Part shown: in pieces, positions 1 to 5,908 of the stretch
Numbering within the stretch: the first letter of the stretch is position 1
How the letters are laid out: each line of letters begins with the position of its first letter
Assembly (NCBI GenBank): GCA_050115555.1
Contig: JASFQI010000253.1
Coordinates: forward strand, 1-7,241
DNA: 7,241 nucleotides
Direction: 5' to 3'
Source of the DNA: JASFQI01 sp050115555
GTDB taxonomy: Bacteria > Desulfobacterota > DSM-4660 > Desulfatiglandales > HGW-15
The notes under the pieces: generated by a model
Database searches by the model: none
Told to the model about the DNA's origin: nothing
What the model saw: only the letters and a program-made list of their open reading frames with translations
Position numbers and translations under genes: made by a program

Positions 1-752
1 CGCCGACCTTTCTCGTGGGCCACGTGACCAAGGAAGGGGCCATTGCCGGGCCCAAGGTCCTGGAGCACATGGTGGACACGGTCCTCTACTTCGAAGGAGA
101 CCGCGGCCACGCCTTCCGCATCCTGCGTTCGGTCAAGAACCGCTACGGGCCCACGAACGAGATCGGTGTGTTCGAGATGAAGGAGTCCGGCCTGGAGGAG
201 GTGGGAAACCCGTCCCGCATCTTCCTGGAGGAGCGCCCCGAGGGAGCGTCGGGCTCCGTCGTGATCCCCTGCCTCGAGGGGACCCGGCCGGTGCTGGTGG
301 AGGTGCAGGCCCTGGTGGGACCCAGCCCCCTGGGCGTGCCGCGGCGTACGGCCATCGGCGTGGACCCCAACCGAATCTCCCTCCTGGTGGCCGTGATCGG
401 CAAGCGCATGGGCATGGAAATGGGCGACCAGGACATCTTTGTGAACGTGGCCGGGGGTCTGCGCGTGGACGAGCCGGCCGCGGACCTGGGCATCGTCTCC
501 GCCCTGGTTTCCAGCTTTCTCGACAAGCCCGTGCCTCTCGAAACGGTCATCTTCGGCGAGGTGGGCCTTGCCGGGGAGGTCCGCGGCGTGAGCCAGCCCG
601 AGATGCGCCTGCGCGAGGCGCGGAAGCTCGGCTTTTCCCGCTGCATCCTCTCCAAGAGCAACCGCGAGGGCGCCGGCTCGAGCCAAAGCATGATCCTGGA
701 CGGCGTGGAGTCTGTCCAGACCCTGCCCGAAGTTCTTTTTCCTCACCTTTGA
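1..752 (+). CDS. radA: DNA repair protein RadA/Sms, C-terminal part (5' end outside window)
   Basis: RadA is a RecA-like ATPase that helps process and extend recombination intermediates on DNA in the cytoplasm. The reading frame is open from the window edge (first full codon at 3) to TGA at 750-752, so the N-terminal zinc finger and Walker A are missing. Visible first is the end of the ATPase core (FLVGHVTKEGAIAGPK, then LEHMVDTVLYFEGD). The RadA signature motif follows as KNRYG at 135-149, normally KNRFG. The rest is the Lon-protease-like domain, including GVDPNR and DEPAADL at 468-488. In that segment Ala occupies the place of the Lon catalytic Ser, as is usual for RadA, so no protease activity is expected. 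The end, about residue 215 onward, is a short variable tail. The GTG at 15 is internal, not a start. No clear terminator hairpin follows the stop. Confidence 0.95.
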   Translation, partial: PTFLVGHVTKEGAIAGPKVLEHMVDTVLYFEGDRGHAFRILRSVKNRYGPTNEIGVFEMKESGLEEVGNPSRIFLEERPEGASGSVVIPCLEGTRPVLVEVQALVGPSPLGVPRRTAIGVDPNRISLLVAVIGKRMGMEMGDQDIFVNVAGGLRVDEPAADLGIVSALVSSFLDKPVPLETVIFGEVGLAGEVRGVSQPEMRLREARKLGFSRCILSKSNREGAGSSQSMILDGVESVQTLPEVLFPHL

Positions 753-1018
753 TCGGCCTTCCGGGTCCTTCTGCTCGAACTCCGAGATGAAGGCGTTGTC
801 TATCCCGAGCGTCCGGCCGATCACGCGCCTCTTCCTGAGCCCCTTTGAAACGCTGAGAGCAAATCCTTCCCAAATGGACCTCTTCCACATCACGGCAGGG
901 CCGCGCCGGAACGCATGGATCTCCGTCCGTCCCCATGGGCGGAACGAACCAAAATGGCACATATCCAACTGGAATAACTGTTGATTTATTTTCATGACTC
1001 CAGTTTGAATTTCATCTG
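753..1018. other. Intergenic stretch between radA and the sulfur operon
   Basis: I see no supportable gene here. A 65-codon open frame at 787-984 on the plus strand has no good ribosome binding site and its translation resembles no protein I know. The left part is GC-rich. From about 975 the sequence becomes AT-rich, as expected for a promoter region. No convincing rho-independent terminator for radA is present. Confidence 0.5.
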
Positions 1019-1027
1019 TGATAAAAT
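1019..1027 (+). promoter_or_regulatory. Candidate extended -10 promoter for the sulfur operon
   Basis: TGATAAAAT fits the extended -10 pattern TGnTATAAT with one mismatch in the hexamer, inside an AT-rich stretch. No good -35 hexamer lies at the usual distance, which is tolerated for extended -10 promoters. Transcription would begin near 1034, leaving a leader of about 35 bases before the rhodanese ATG. Assigned by eye only. Confidence 0.4.
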
Positions 1028-1069
1028 TTTTTGAATGACCCAAGCACGACATCGAGGAGGGATAAGACC

Positions 1070-2173
1070 ATGCAGAAACACGTGAAAAGGACCCGCTACC
1101 TTGTCATCGGGATCCTCCTGCTGCTTGCCGTTGTCTGGTCCCTGGCAAGCGCCGGCCGTGGCAATGCCGGTGGAGAATACCCCCGCTCGGAACTGCTGGC
1201 ATCGGCCGAGTGGCTCCACGAGCACGCGGGCGATCCGGACATGGTAATTCTGGATGTGAGGACCGATGACCACTTCGACGGCAAATTGATTCCCGGTGCC
1301 GTCCGCCTGCCCTGGTCCGCCTTTCGATACGACAGCAGGTCCTCGAACATGGGGGAGCTGTTCGTCGGACCCGAGCGGGCCCAGGAGATCCTGGGAGAGA
1401 ACGGTATCGGCCGCACCGACACGATTGTCCTCTATGACAGCGTGAAACGGGACGGGGGAGCCACGGCCTCCTATGTATTCTGGGTCCTGGACGTCCTCGG
1501 TCACGAAAAAAAGCGCATCCTGGAAGGAGGGATCGACGCTTGGGAACGAGCGGGCTTTGGTGTGGAATCCACGCCCAAGACGCTCCAGAAAATCCTGTAT
1601 CAGGCCCCGACCGATGCCGTGAAACCGGATCGCTGGGTCGACGGCCGCTTCGTGTCCCAGCGTCTGGGGGATCCCTTCTACCAGATCCTGGATGTCCGGT
1701 CCCGCGAGGAGTACCTCGGCCAGAAAGGGTCCAAGGACCTGCACGGCAACCCCCTCAAGCTGGGACACATCCCCACGGCGGTGAACATCGAGTACAAACA
1801 GAACTGGGTGGATGAAGAGACCAAGATGATCAAGCCGTACAGCGAGCTCCAGGAGCTCTACCGGGGGCTCGACCCGGAAAGGGGAGTGATCGTCTACTGC
1901 GACTCGGGAAGGCGCGGCTCTTTCAGCTACTTTGTGCTGCGCCTCATGGGCTTCGCCCACGTGTCCGCCTACGAGGCCTCCTGGAAGGAGTGGGGCCACC
2001 CGGCGTTGTTCTTCCCGGTGGAAACCCTGGAAAGGACCCTGGCGGGTGAAGCCCTCCCCGGAGCGTCCGCCGGGAGAGCGTCGGGGACGGTCATCCGTGC
2101 CGATGAGGAAAGCAAAGCAGCGTCCGAGCCTGCGGGTGAGCCCCAGGGCGGATATGTCTCGTGTGGAGGGTGA
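1070..2173 (+). CDS. Exported tandem-rhodanese sulfurtransferase (thiosulfate sulfurtransferase family)
   Basis: Predicted to move sulfane sulfur from thiosulfate or a similar donor to an acceptor through a cysteine persulfide, outside the inner membrane. The ATG at 1070 is chosen because GGAGG lies just upstream (ATCGAGGAGGGATAAG); the frame extends to a TTG at 1031, but that would overlap the likely promoter. The protein is 367 residues. Residues 1-28 form a signal peptide: basic MQKHVKRTR, then a Leu/Ile/Val core, then ASA. Rhodanese domain 1 (about 40-170) has ILDVRTDDHF and LEGGIDAWERAG, but Asp123 in LYDSVKRDGG sits where the catalytic Cys would be, so it is inactive. Domain 2 (about 188-317) has ILDVRSREEY and the active loop YCDSGRRGS with Cys277. 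This inactive-then-active order is typical of the family. A low-complexity tail follows and ends in SCGG, which is unusual. The next gene begins two bases after the stop, so the genes form one operon with the YeeE pair. Confidence 0.88.
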   Translation: MQKHVKRTRYLVIGILLLLAVVWSLASAGRGNAGGEYPRSELLASAEWLHEHAGDPDMVILDVRTDDHFDGKLIPGAVRLPWSAFRYDSRSSNMGELFVGPERAQEILGENGIGRTDTIVLYDSVKRDGGATASYVFWVLDVLGHEKKRILEGGIDAWERAGFGVESTPKTLQKILYQAPTDAVKPDRWVDGRFVSQRLGDPFYQILDVRSREEYLGQKGSKDLHGNPLKLGHIPTAVNIEYKQNWVDEETKMIKPYSELQELYRGLDPERGVIVYCDSGRRGSFSYFVLRLMGFAHVSAYEASWKEWGHPALFFPVETLERTLAGEALPGASAGRASGTVIRADEESKAASEPAGEPQGGYVSCGG

Positions 2174-2175
2174 TC

Positions 2176-2721
2176 ATGGAACAACAGACTTCTTCACCGT
2201 CTTCGAAATCGCCTTACTGGGGGTGGCTTCCCGCCTCCTTTGCCCTGGCCGGCATTGTCCTCTTTATATTCGCCAGCTTCGGTCCGCCGGCCTCCTCGAG
2301 CGGTTTCGTGAGTGCGCTCAAGGGATGGCTCGGGTGGATCGCACCGGAGTACACGGCCTCCAAGGCCCACTACCAAATGATCCCGGGTCCGGGGTCTTGG
2401 ATTTTCGCCTTTGTGGTGGGCATGGCCATCGGGGGCTTTGTCGGCGGGAGAACCTTCCCGATCCCCGTCCGCGATATGCCCAGCATGTGGGAGGCCCGCT
2501 TCGGTAAGAGCCGACTGCGTCGTTACGCAGCCACCTTTATAGGTGGCTTTCTGATCCTTTTCGCCTCCCGCCTGGCCGGAGGGTGCACCCTGGGCCTGTT
2601 CATCTCAGGGTCGACCCAGCTTGCCATCAGCGCGCTTTACTTCGGCGTCCTGATCTTTGTCTTTGCCATGCTGACGGCCAGGGTGGTGTACGGTCCGGTG
2701 AGAAAGGAGGACAGAGAATGA
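2176..2721 (+). CDS. YeeE/YedE family sulfur transporter, first half-size subunit
   Basis: An inner-membrane protein of the YeeE/YedE (DUF395) family, whose characterised member TsuA takes up thiosulfate; half-size paired forms such as PmpA/PmpB are known. The start ATG at 2176 is preceded by GGAGG about 7 bases upstream; an in-frame GTG at 2161 lies inside the end of the rhodanese gene and is less likely. The 181 residues contain about four hydrophobic segments (roughly 17-36, 74-92, 117-134 and 148-170). The family motif GGCTLG is at 135-140, with Cys137 the likely persulfide or thiosulfate contact residue. Full-length members hold two such halves in about 350 residues, so this half presumably pairs with the next gene. 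Its stop overlaps the next start as ATGA. The exact substrate cannot be read from the sequence. Confidence 0.87.
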   Translation: MEQQTSSPSSKSPYWGWLPASFALAGIVLFIFASFGPPASSSGFVSALKGWLGWIAPEYTASKAHYQMIPGPGSWIFAFVVGMAIGGFVGGRTFPIPVRDMPSMWEARFGKSRLRRYAATFIGGFLILFASRLAGGCTLGLFISGSTQLAISALYFGVLIFVFAMLTARVVYGPVRKEDRE

Positions 2722-3269
2722 CGAAAATCCTGCTGGGGCTTTTTTCCGGAATCGCATTCGGCTTCGTGATCCAACGGGTCGGCGCCACAAATGCCGAGAA
2801 GCTGGCCAAGGCGCACCTCATGATCGAATCGGTCATTCCGAAATTCATGCTTGCCACCGTGGCCCTCTGCTCCGTGGGTCTTCTCGGGCTCACTGCGGTC
2901 GGTGTCGGCCGCACCCTGGTAATTCCTACGAGCATTGTGGCTACCGGCCTGGGGGCCGTGATCTTCGGCATCGGCTGGGGCCTTGCCGGGTACTGCCCTG
3001 GAACCACGTGGGCTGCGGTGGGAGAGGGCCGGATGGACGCTGTCTTTGCCATGCTCGGAGGCTTCGCCGGAGCCGCCTTCTTCGCCCACTTCCATGAGAC
3101 GCTCATTCCTGCCCTGTACAACCCCACCTATGTGGGAGGCATTACCCTGGCCGACTGGGTGGGGAGCCGACCGATTGCAGTCGTGCTCCTGGTGGTCTTG
3201 TTCTCGGTCTGCATCCTTGCCATTGGAAAGCTCTGGGGACGAAACAAAGAGGCCTCCGGTGAAACGTGA
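2718..3269 (+). CDS. YeeE/YedE family sulfur transporter, second half-size subunit
   Basis: The second half of the split YeeE/YedE membrane transporter. The start is the ATG at 2718, overlapping the preceding stop by four bases, with a strong AAAGGAGG at 2703-2710 and a 7-base spacing. The 183 residues contain about five hydrophobic segments (near 4-20, 43-63, 74-97, 107-124 and 152-171). The signature GWGLAGYCPGT lies at 86-96, with Cys93 matching the conserved channel cysteine; a second membrane cysteine is Cys51. Together with GGCTLG in the partner, this supplies both cysteine motifs of a full-length YeeE. The order rhodanese, YeeE half, YeeE half suggests sulfur released or carried outside is delivered to this channel. 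The next gene starts within its last codons (11-base overlap). Confidence 0.87.
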   Translation: MTKILLGLFSGIAFGFVIQRVGATNAEKLAKAHLMIESVIPKFMLATVALCSVGLLGLTAVGVGRTLVIPTSIVATGLGAVIFGIGWGLAGYCPGTTWAAVGEGRMDAVFAMLGGFAGAAFFAHFHETLIPALYNPTYVGGITLADWVGSRPIAVVLLVVLFSVCILAIGKLWGRNKEASGET

Positions 3270-3894
3270 TGTCCGACGAAGCTCCCGGGGCATCTGGCTC
3301 GGGCTGCTGCTCGCGTCGATCCTCCTTTCGTGGGGGTGCTCCGGCGAGGGGGAGGCCCCGGCGGTGAAAAAGGACGTCCCGCGGGGATACGTGCAGAGGC
3401 TGGAGATCTCCACAAAGGACGGGATCCTGTCTTTCGGTCCCTTTGTGGGATACTACTTCAAACCCTACGATCCCGACGATCTCACCCGTCTTCAGTTGAT
3501 CTGCTTCAACGAAAGGCGCTTTTACACCAGGGACCTGCCGGAAAACGCCCAACTGTTTACCGGCGAAGCCGTCTTTGCCACCCTTCCGGATATGGGGGAG
3601 GCCTTTCCTTCGGGCCAAGGCCGCATTCGCCCCGTCTTCTTCGACGAGGCCCCGGAAGCGTGGACCGCCTCCCGCCCGGAACCCCGGGATCAATTCGTCC
3701 ATTTCCACTCCTGTCGTCAGGACACGGGGCCGGTCCATTCGGGATACTGGATCCGGCATGAAGGAGTGGCCTCGTTCACTTACGATATGGGAGGGCGAGT
3801 AGGAAAGGAAAGCCCCCTCTACCACCGGGTGACCCCGGGTCCGGACCGGGCGTTTCCCAAGATCATCGAATTCGACTGGGGCCCGTCTTCCTGA
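3259..3894 (+). CDS. Hypothetical probable lipoprotein, last gene of the sulfur operon
   Basis: I do not recognise this family. The frame is open far upstream, but the likely start is the GTG at 3259, preceded by AGAGG with 6-base spacing and overlapping the previous gene by 11 bases. This gives 211 residues with a basic start (MKRDVRRSSR), a hydrophobic core at about 12-24 and a cysteine at 27. The lipobox reads LLSWGC, with Leu at -4 rather than -3, so lipid attachment is likely but imperfect. The mature part is soluble-looking, rich in aromatic and acidic residues, with FGPFVGYYFKPYDPDD near 59-74, Cys82 and FVHFHSC at 146-152. The His/Cys cluster H148, H150, C152 could bind metal, but this is speculation. 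Position suggests an envelope partner of the rhodanese or transporter. An alternative start, ATG at 3269, lies in another frame without similar features. Confidence 0.7.
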   Translation: MKRDVRRSSRGIWLGLLLASILLSWGCSGEGEAPAVKKDVPRGYVQRLEISTKDGILSFGPFVGYYFKPYDPDDLTRLQLICFNERRFYTRDLPENAQLFTGEAVFATLPDMGEAFPSGQGRIRPVFFDEAPEAWTASRPEPRDQFVHFHSCRQDTGPVHSGYWIRHEGVASFTYDMGGRVGKESPLYHRVTPGPDRAFPKIIEFDWGPSS

Positions 3895-4714
3895 GGATTT
3901 CCCTCTTCAGCATACCCTTCCCTTTCCTTGTACACCCTGTGCGACCAACCAGAGACTTCCTGTTTTATTGCCTGAATCGCCTGCTGCGACCGGTGATTCC
4001 TTTTTTCCTTGAATTCGATCCCAACACACTATAAAAAACAGCAGATCCATCACGGAAACCAACAAACAAGACAGATCACCGCTGGATAATCCGAACCGGG
4101 GCGCACCGCCCGAAAGGATGTCCATGGCTTCCACGACCGAAACGATCTGCAAACCGCTGTTCGCACTCCTTCGCCGACACCGCTTTCCACTCTGCACCAA
4201 AGTCCCCCATGGCACGCCTGGATGTTCCGGCCCCTTCTGCTGGCTTGAGGATCTATCACTCGTGCCCAGGTATCCGTTATTGTCCCGGAAAACAAGGCAA
4301 GGGAGGCAGAACAAACAACCGGTGTGTCGGTGATGGTGCTCAAGGGTCGAAGGAGTCTTTCTTGAATCGTGGTCGCTGGGGTGTGGGCTTTCGAATCCGT
4401 TTCATCATAGGCCCCATCATACGGTCGCAACCATCGCTCCTTGTGGGATACACAGCCGCCGGCTCCGAATCTCATACAGCTTATCCTGCTTTTCCTGGTG
4501 TGTGGTGTGCCCATATTTCAGGATGACACAAACGGAGCGGATAACGCGACGCTCGAGACCATCTTAAAAAAGTTGAATGCCCTATTCCATGGAACCGACC
4601 ATGGATATCGATAGTTCGAGACGACAGTTATCCTTTTCCTGCTAATCTGTATCCGGTGAAGTTATCAAGTTAGTGAAGTAGACCATACGAACATTAGATC
4701 GCGTAAAGACTTTT
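3895..4714. other. Long intergenic stretch with no supported gene
   Basis: About 820 bases lie between the sulfur operon and the TIR promoter. Two overlapping minus-strand frames (3907-4314 and 4050-4514) and one plus-strand frame (4209-4526) are open. Their translations lack recognisable motifs, have no convincing ribosome binding site and are rich in Ser, Arg, Gly and Cys, as expected for chance frames. Base composition falls gradually from GC-rich on the left to AT-rich on the right, marking a change of DNA origin. A perfect 10-base palindrome, TTCCATGGAA, lies at 4585-4594. No clear terminator for the operon was seen. The region could hold a decayed gene or an uncharacterised RNA, but nothing in it demonstrates that. 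Confidence 0.45.
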
Positions 4715-4745
4715 TTGACAGGTTGTTATCTGGAAACCATATACT
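4715..4745 (+). promoter_or_regulatory. Promoter of the TIR gene
   Basis: A perfect -35 hexamer TTGACA is at 4715-4720 and a near-consensus -10 hexamer TATACT at 4740-4745. The spacer is 19 bases, slightly longer than the optimum. Transcription would begin near 4752, about 34 bases before the ATG. The TIR gene therefore seems to carry its own promoter, which fits an independently transferred gene. Confidence 0.55.
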
Positions 4746-4785
4746 TACTTGTTATGTTTAATTGAAAAATACAGAGCGAATAAAA

Positions 4786-5652
4786 ATGAGCACTAAGCCA
4801 TTGATTTTTATGTGCTATGCACGTGAAGACAAAAATATGGTCGATAAGGTTTATATTAAGTTTAAAGAGGCTGGGTTTGATCCGTGGATGGACAAGCCAC
4901 CAAAGCCATATCTGTTGGATGGAATCAAGCCGGGGGAAGAATGGGATGCTAAAATCAGGAAAGTCATTGAACAAGCTGATTATTTCCTACCTTTCTTTTC
5001 AAAGAACTCCGTTTCAAAAAGAGGTTATGTGCAAAGGGAATATAGGCTGGCTTTAGATCTGATGAATGAAATCCCTCCCGAAGACATTTTTTTAATACCA
5101 GTTTTGTTAGAAGAGTGTGAATTGCCCAGGATCAAAGTTGGAGCAGCCAGCTTTGATTTGTACCATTATTTCCCATTATATGAAACAGGTATGGATACAT
5201 TGGTTTCCTTTATTAACGATGATTTTGAGTTTATCCACAACCCTACTTCTGAACCTAAATCTCACGAAGAATCAGCCTCTGATCAGACGAATTTGAATGA
5301 ACCTATTGTACGCGCTATTGAATTTCCAGCAGAATACTATCAGGCTGGTTTATCAATACTGAGCTATTTTTCAACGCTTCTTCGACGTAAATATCCTGAT
5401 ATCAATGTCAGAGTAACAATTGAGCAAGACGGATTAAGAATTAAAATGGTAATTGAAACGCCCGATGGCGATAGAGAGATAATAGAAAAACTACTAAATG
5501 AATACGGCCTTGTTATAGTTGGAAGCAAATCTCCAAGTGATATAACGAAGGATAAATTAACAATTCTTGAACTAAAACATCAGTTAAAAATTGCACAGAC
5601 TATGATAGAGACACAAAAAGAAATGATCAACCACTTTAATAACAAAACATAA
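4786..5652 (+). CDS. TIR-domain protein with a separate C-terminal domain; candidate immune effector
   Basis: TIR domains of this bacterial type often hydrolyse NAD+ or turn it into signal molecules, and many act in anti-phage defence. The ATG at 4786 is preferred; a TTG at 4762 is in frame but lacks a ribosome binding site, and the site before the ATG is also weak. The protein has 288 residues. The TIR domain spans about 4-145: box 1 FMCYAREDK (8-16), GFDPWMD (30-36), GEEW (50-53), IEQADYFLPFFSKNSV (61-76) and RGYVQREYRLALD (79-91). Glu51/Glu52 before Trp53 are the best candidates for the catalytic Glu, by eye. After a polar linker (about 152-172), residues 175-250 form a second alpha/beta domain (EFPAEYYQAGLSILSYF, then IEQDGLRIKMVIETPDG), followed by a helical or coiled-coil end at 257-285. 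I recall similar tails on other bacterial conflict proteins but cannot name the family; a sensing role is inference. No ThsA-like or other partner gene is adjacent. The gene is clearly AT-rich, suggesting transfer. Confidence 0.85.
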   Translation: MSTKPLIFMCYAREDKNMVDKVYIKFKEAGFDPWMDKPPKPYLLDGIKPGEEWDAKIRKVIEQADYFLPFFSKNSVSKRGYVQREYRLALDLMNEIPPEDIFLIPVLLEECELPRIKVGAASFDLYHYFPLYETGMDTLVSFINDDFEFIHNPTSEPKSHEESASDQTNLNEPIVRAIEFPAEYYQAGLSILSYFSTLLRRKYPDINVRVTIEQDGLRIKMVIETPDGDREIIEKLLNEYGLVIVGSKSPSDITKDKLTILELKHQLKIAQTMIETQKEMINHFNNKT

Positions 5653-5658
5653 CGAATA

Positions 5659-5699
5659 AGGATAGATCGTGAGAGCGAAGCGAGCCACGATCTTATCCT
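5659..5699 (+). repeat. Long imperfect hairpin just after the TIR gene, attC-like
   Basis: AGGATAGATCGTG (5659-5671) pairs with CACGATCTTATCCT (5686-5699), giving 13 base pairs with one extra T in the right arm and a 14-base loop containing the tandem AGCGA AGCGA. It begins six bases after the TIR stop. No run of T follows, so it is not a typical rho-independent terminator, although it may still protect the 3' end of the mRNA. It is flanked by TAAC (5650-5653, overlapping the stop) and GTTGGAC (5703-5709), which matches the integron core pattern GTTRRRY. This recalls an integron attC site, but the fit is incomplete. Confidence 0.6.
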
Positions 5700-5710
5700 G
5701 TAGTTGGACG

Positions 5711-5730
5711 AGCCCGGTTGGCGGTGGGCT
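5711..5730 (+). repeat. Small inverted repeat
   Basis: AGCCC at 5711-5715 and GGGCT at 5726-5730 can form a short 5-bp stem with a 10-base loop, directly beyond the larger hairpin. No T run follows. It may be chance or part of the same 3' structure. Confidence 0.25.
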
Positions 5731-5860
5731 ACATATAAGCAAATATCTCATTTTGAATGGGAGGTTGTGGAAGGTCCGTTTGAAAGAGGTGTTTTCTGAG
5801 GGCGAACGAGGGCATTGGCCTGGGAAAAGGCCTCAACACAGCCGATTTATTGCATAAAAG
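5731..5860. other. Short non-coding stretch before the IS91 end
   Basis: I found no gene here. A 62-codon plus-strand frame (5669-5857) crosses the hairpin and has no recognisable content. The segment links the TIR island to the mobile element and is the place to look for remnants of other cassettes or insertions. Confidence 0.4.
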
Positions 5861-5908
5861 GTTCCCCCTGTACATGGGTGAGGCCGGGGTTGTCGCCGGT
5901 TGCCTGTG

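Noticed and set aside
787..984. A 65-codon plus-strand frame between radA and the rhodanese gene
   Set aside because: It has no ribosome binding site, no recognisable motif and runs into the AT-rich promoter region; most likely chance.
4785..4950. Loss of the TIR catalytic glutamate because Asp54 follows Trp53
   Set aside because: Alignment by eye with plant TIR motifs of the form GEE places Glu51 or Glu52 at the catalytic position, so a loss cannot be claimed.
4480..5700. CTTATCCTG occurs at 4480-4488 and again at 5692-5700, on both sides of the TIR gene, suggesting a target-site duplication
   Set aside because: A 9-base match is expected many times by chance in a window of this size, and the right copy is part of the hairpin, so it is not evidence of insertion.
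5659..5700. Hairpin after the TIR gene as a rho-independent terminator
   Set aside because: No T run follows the stem and the loop is 14 bases, so it does not fit the usual form, although a role in RNA stability remains possible.
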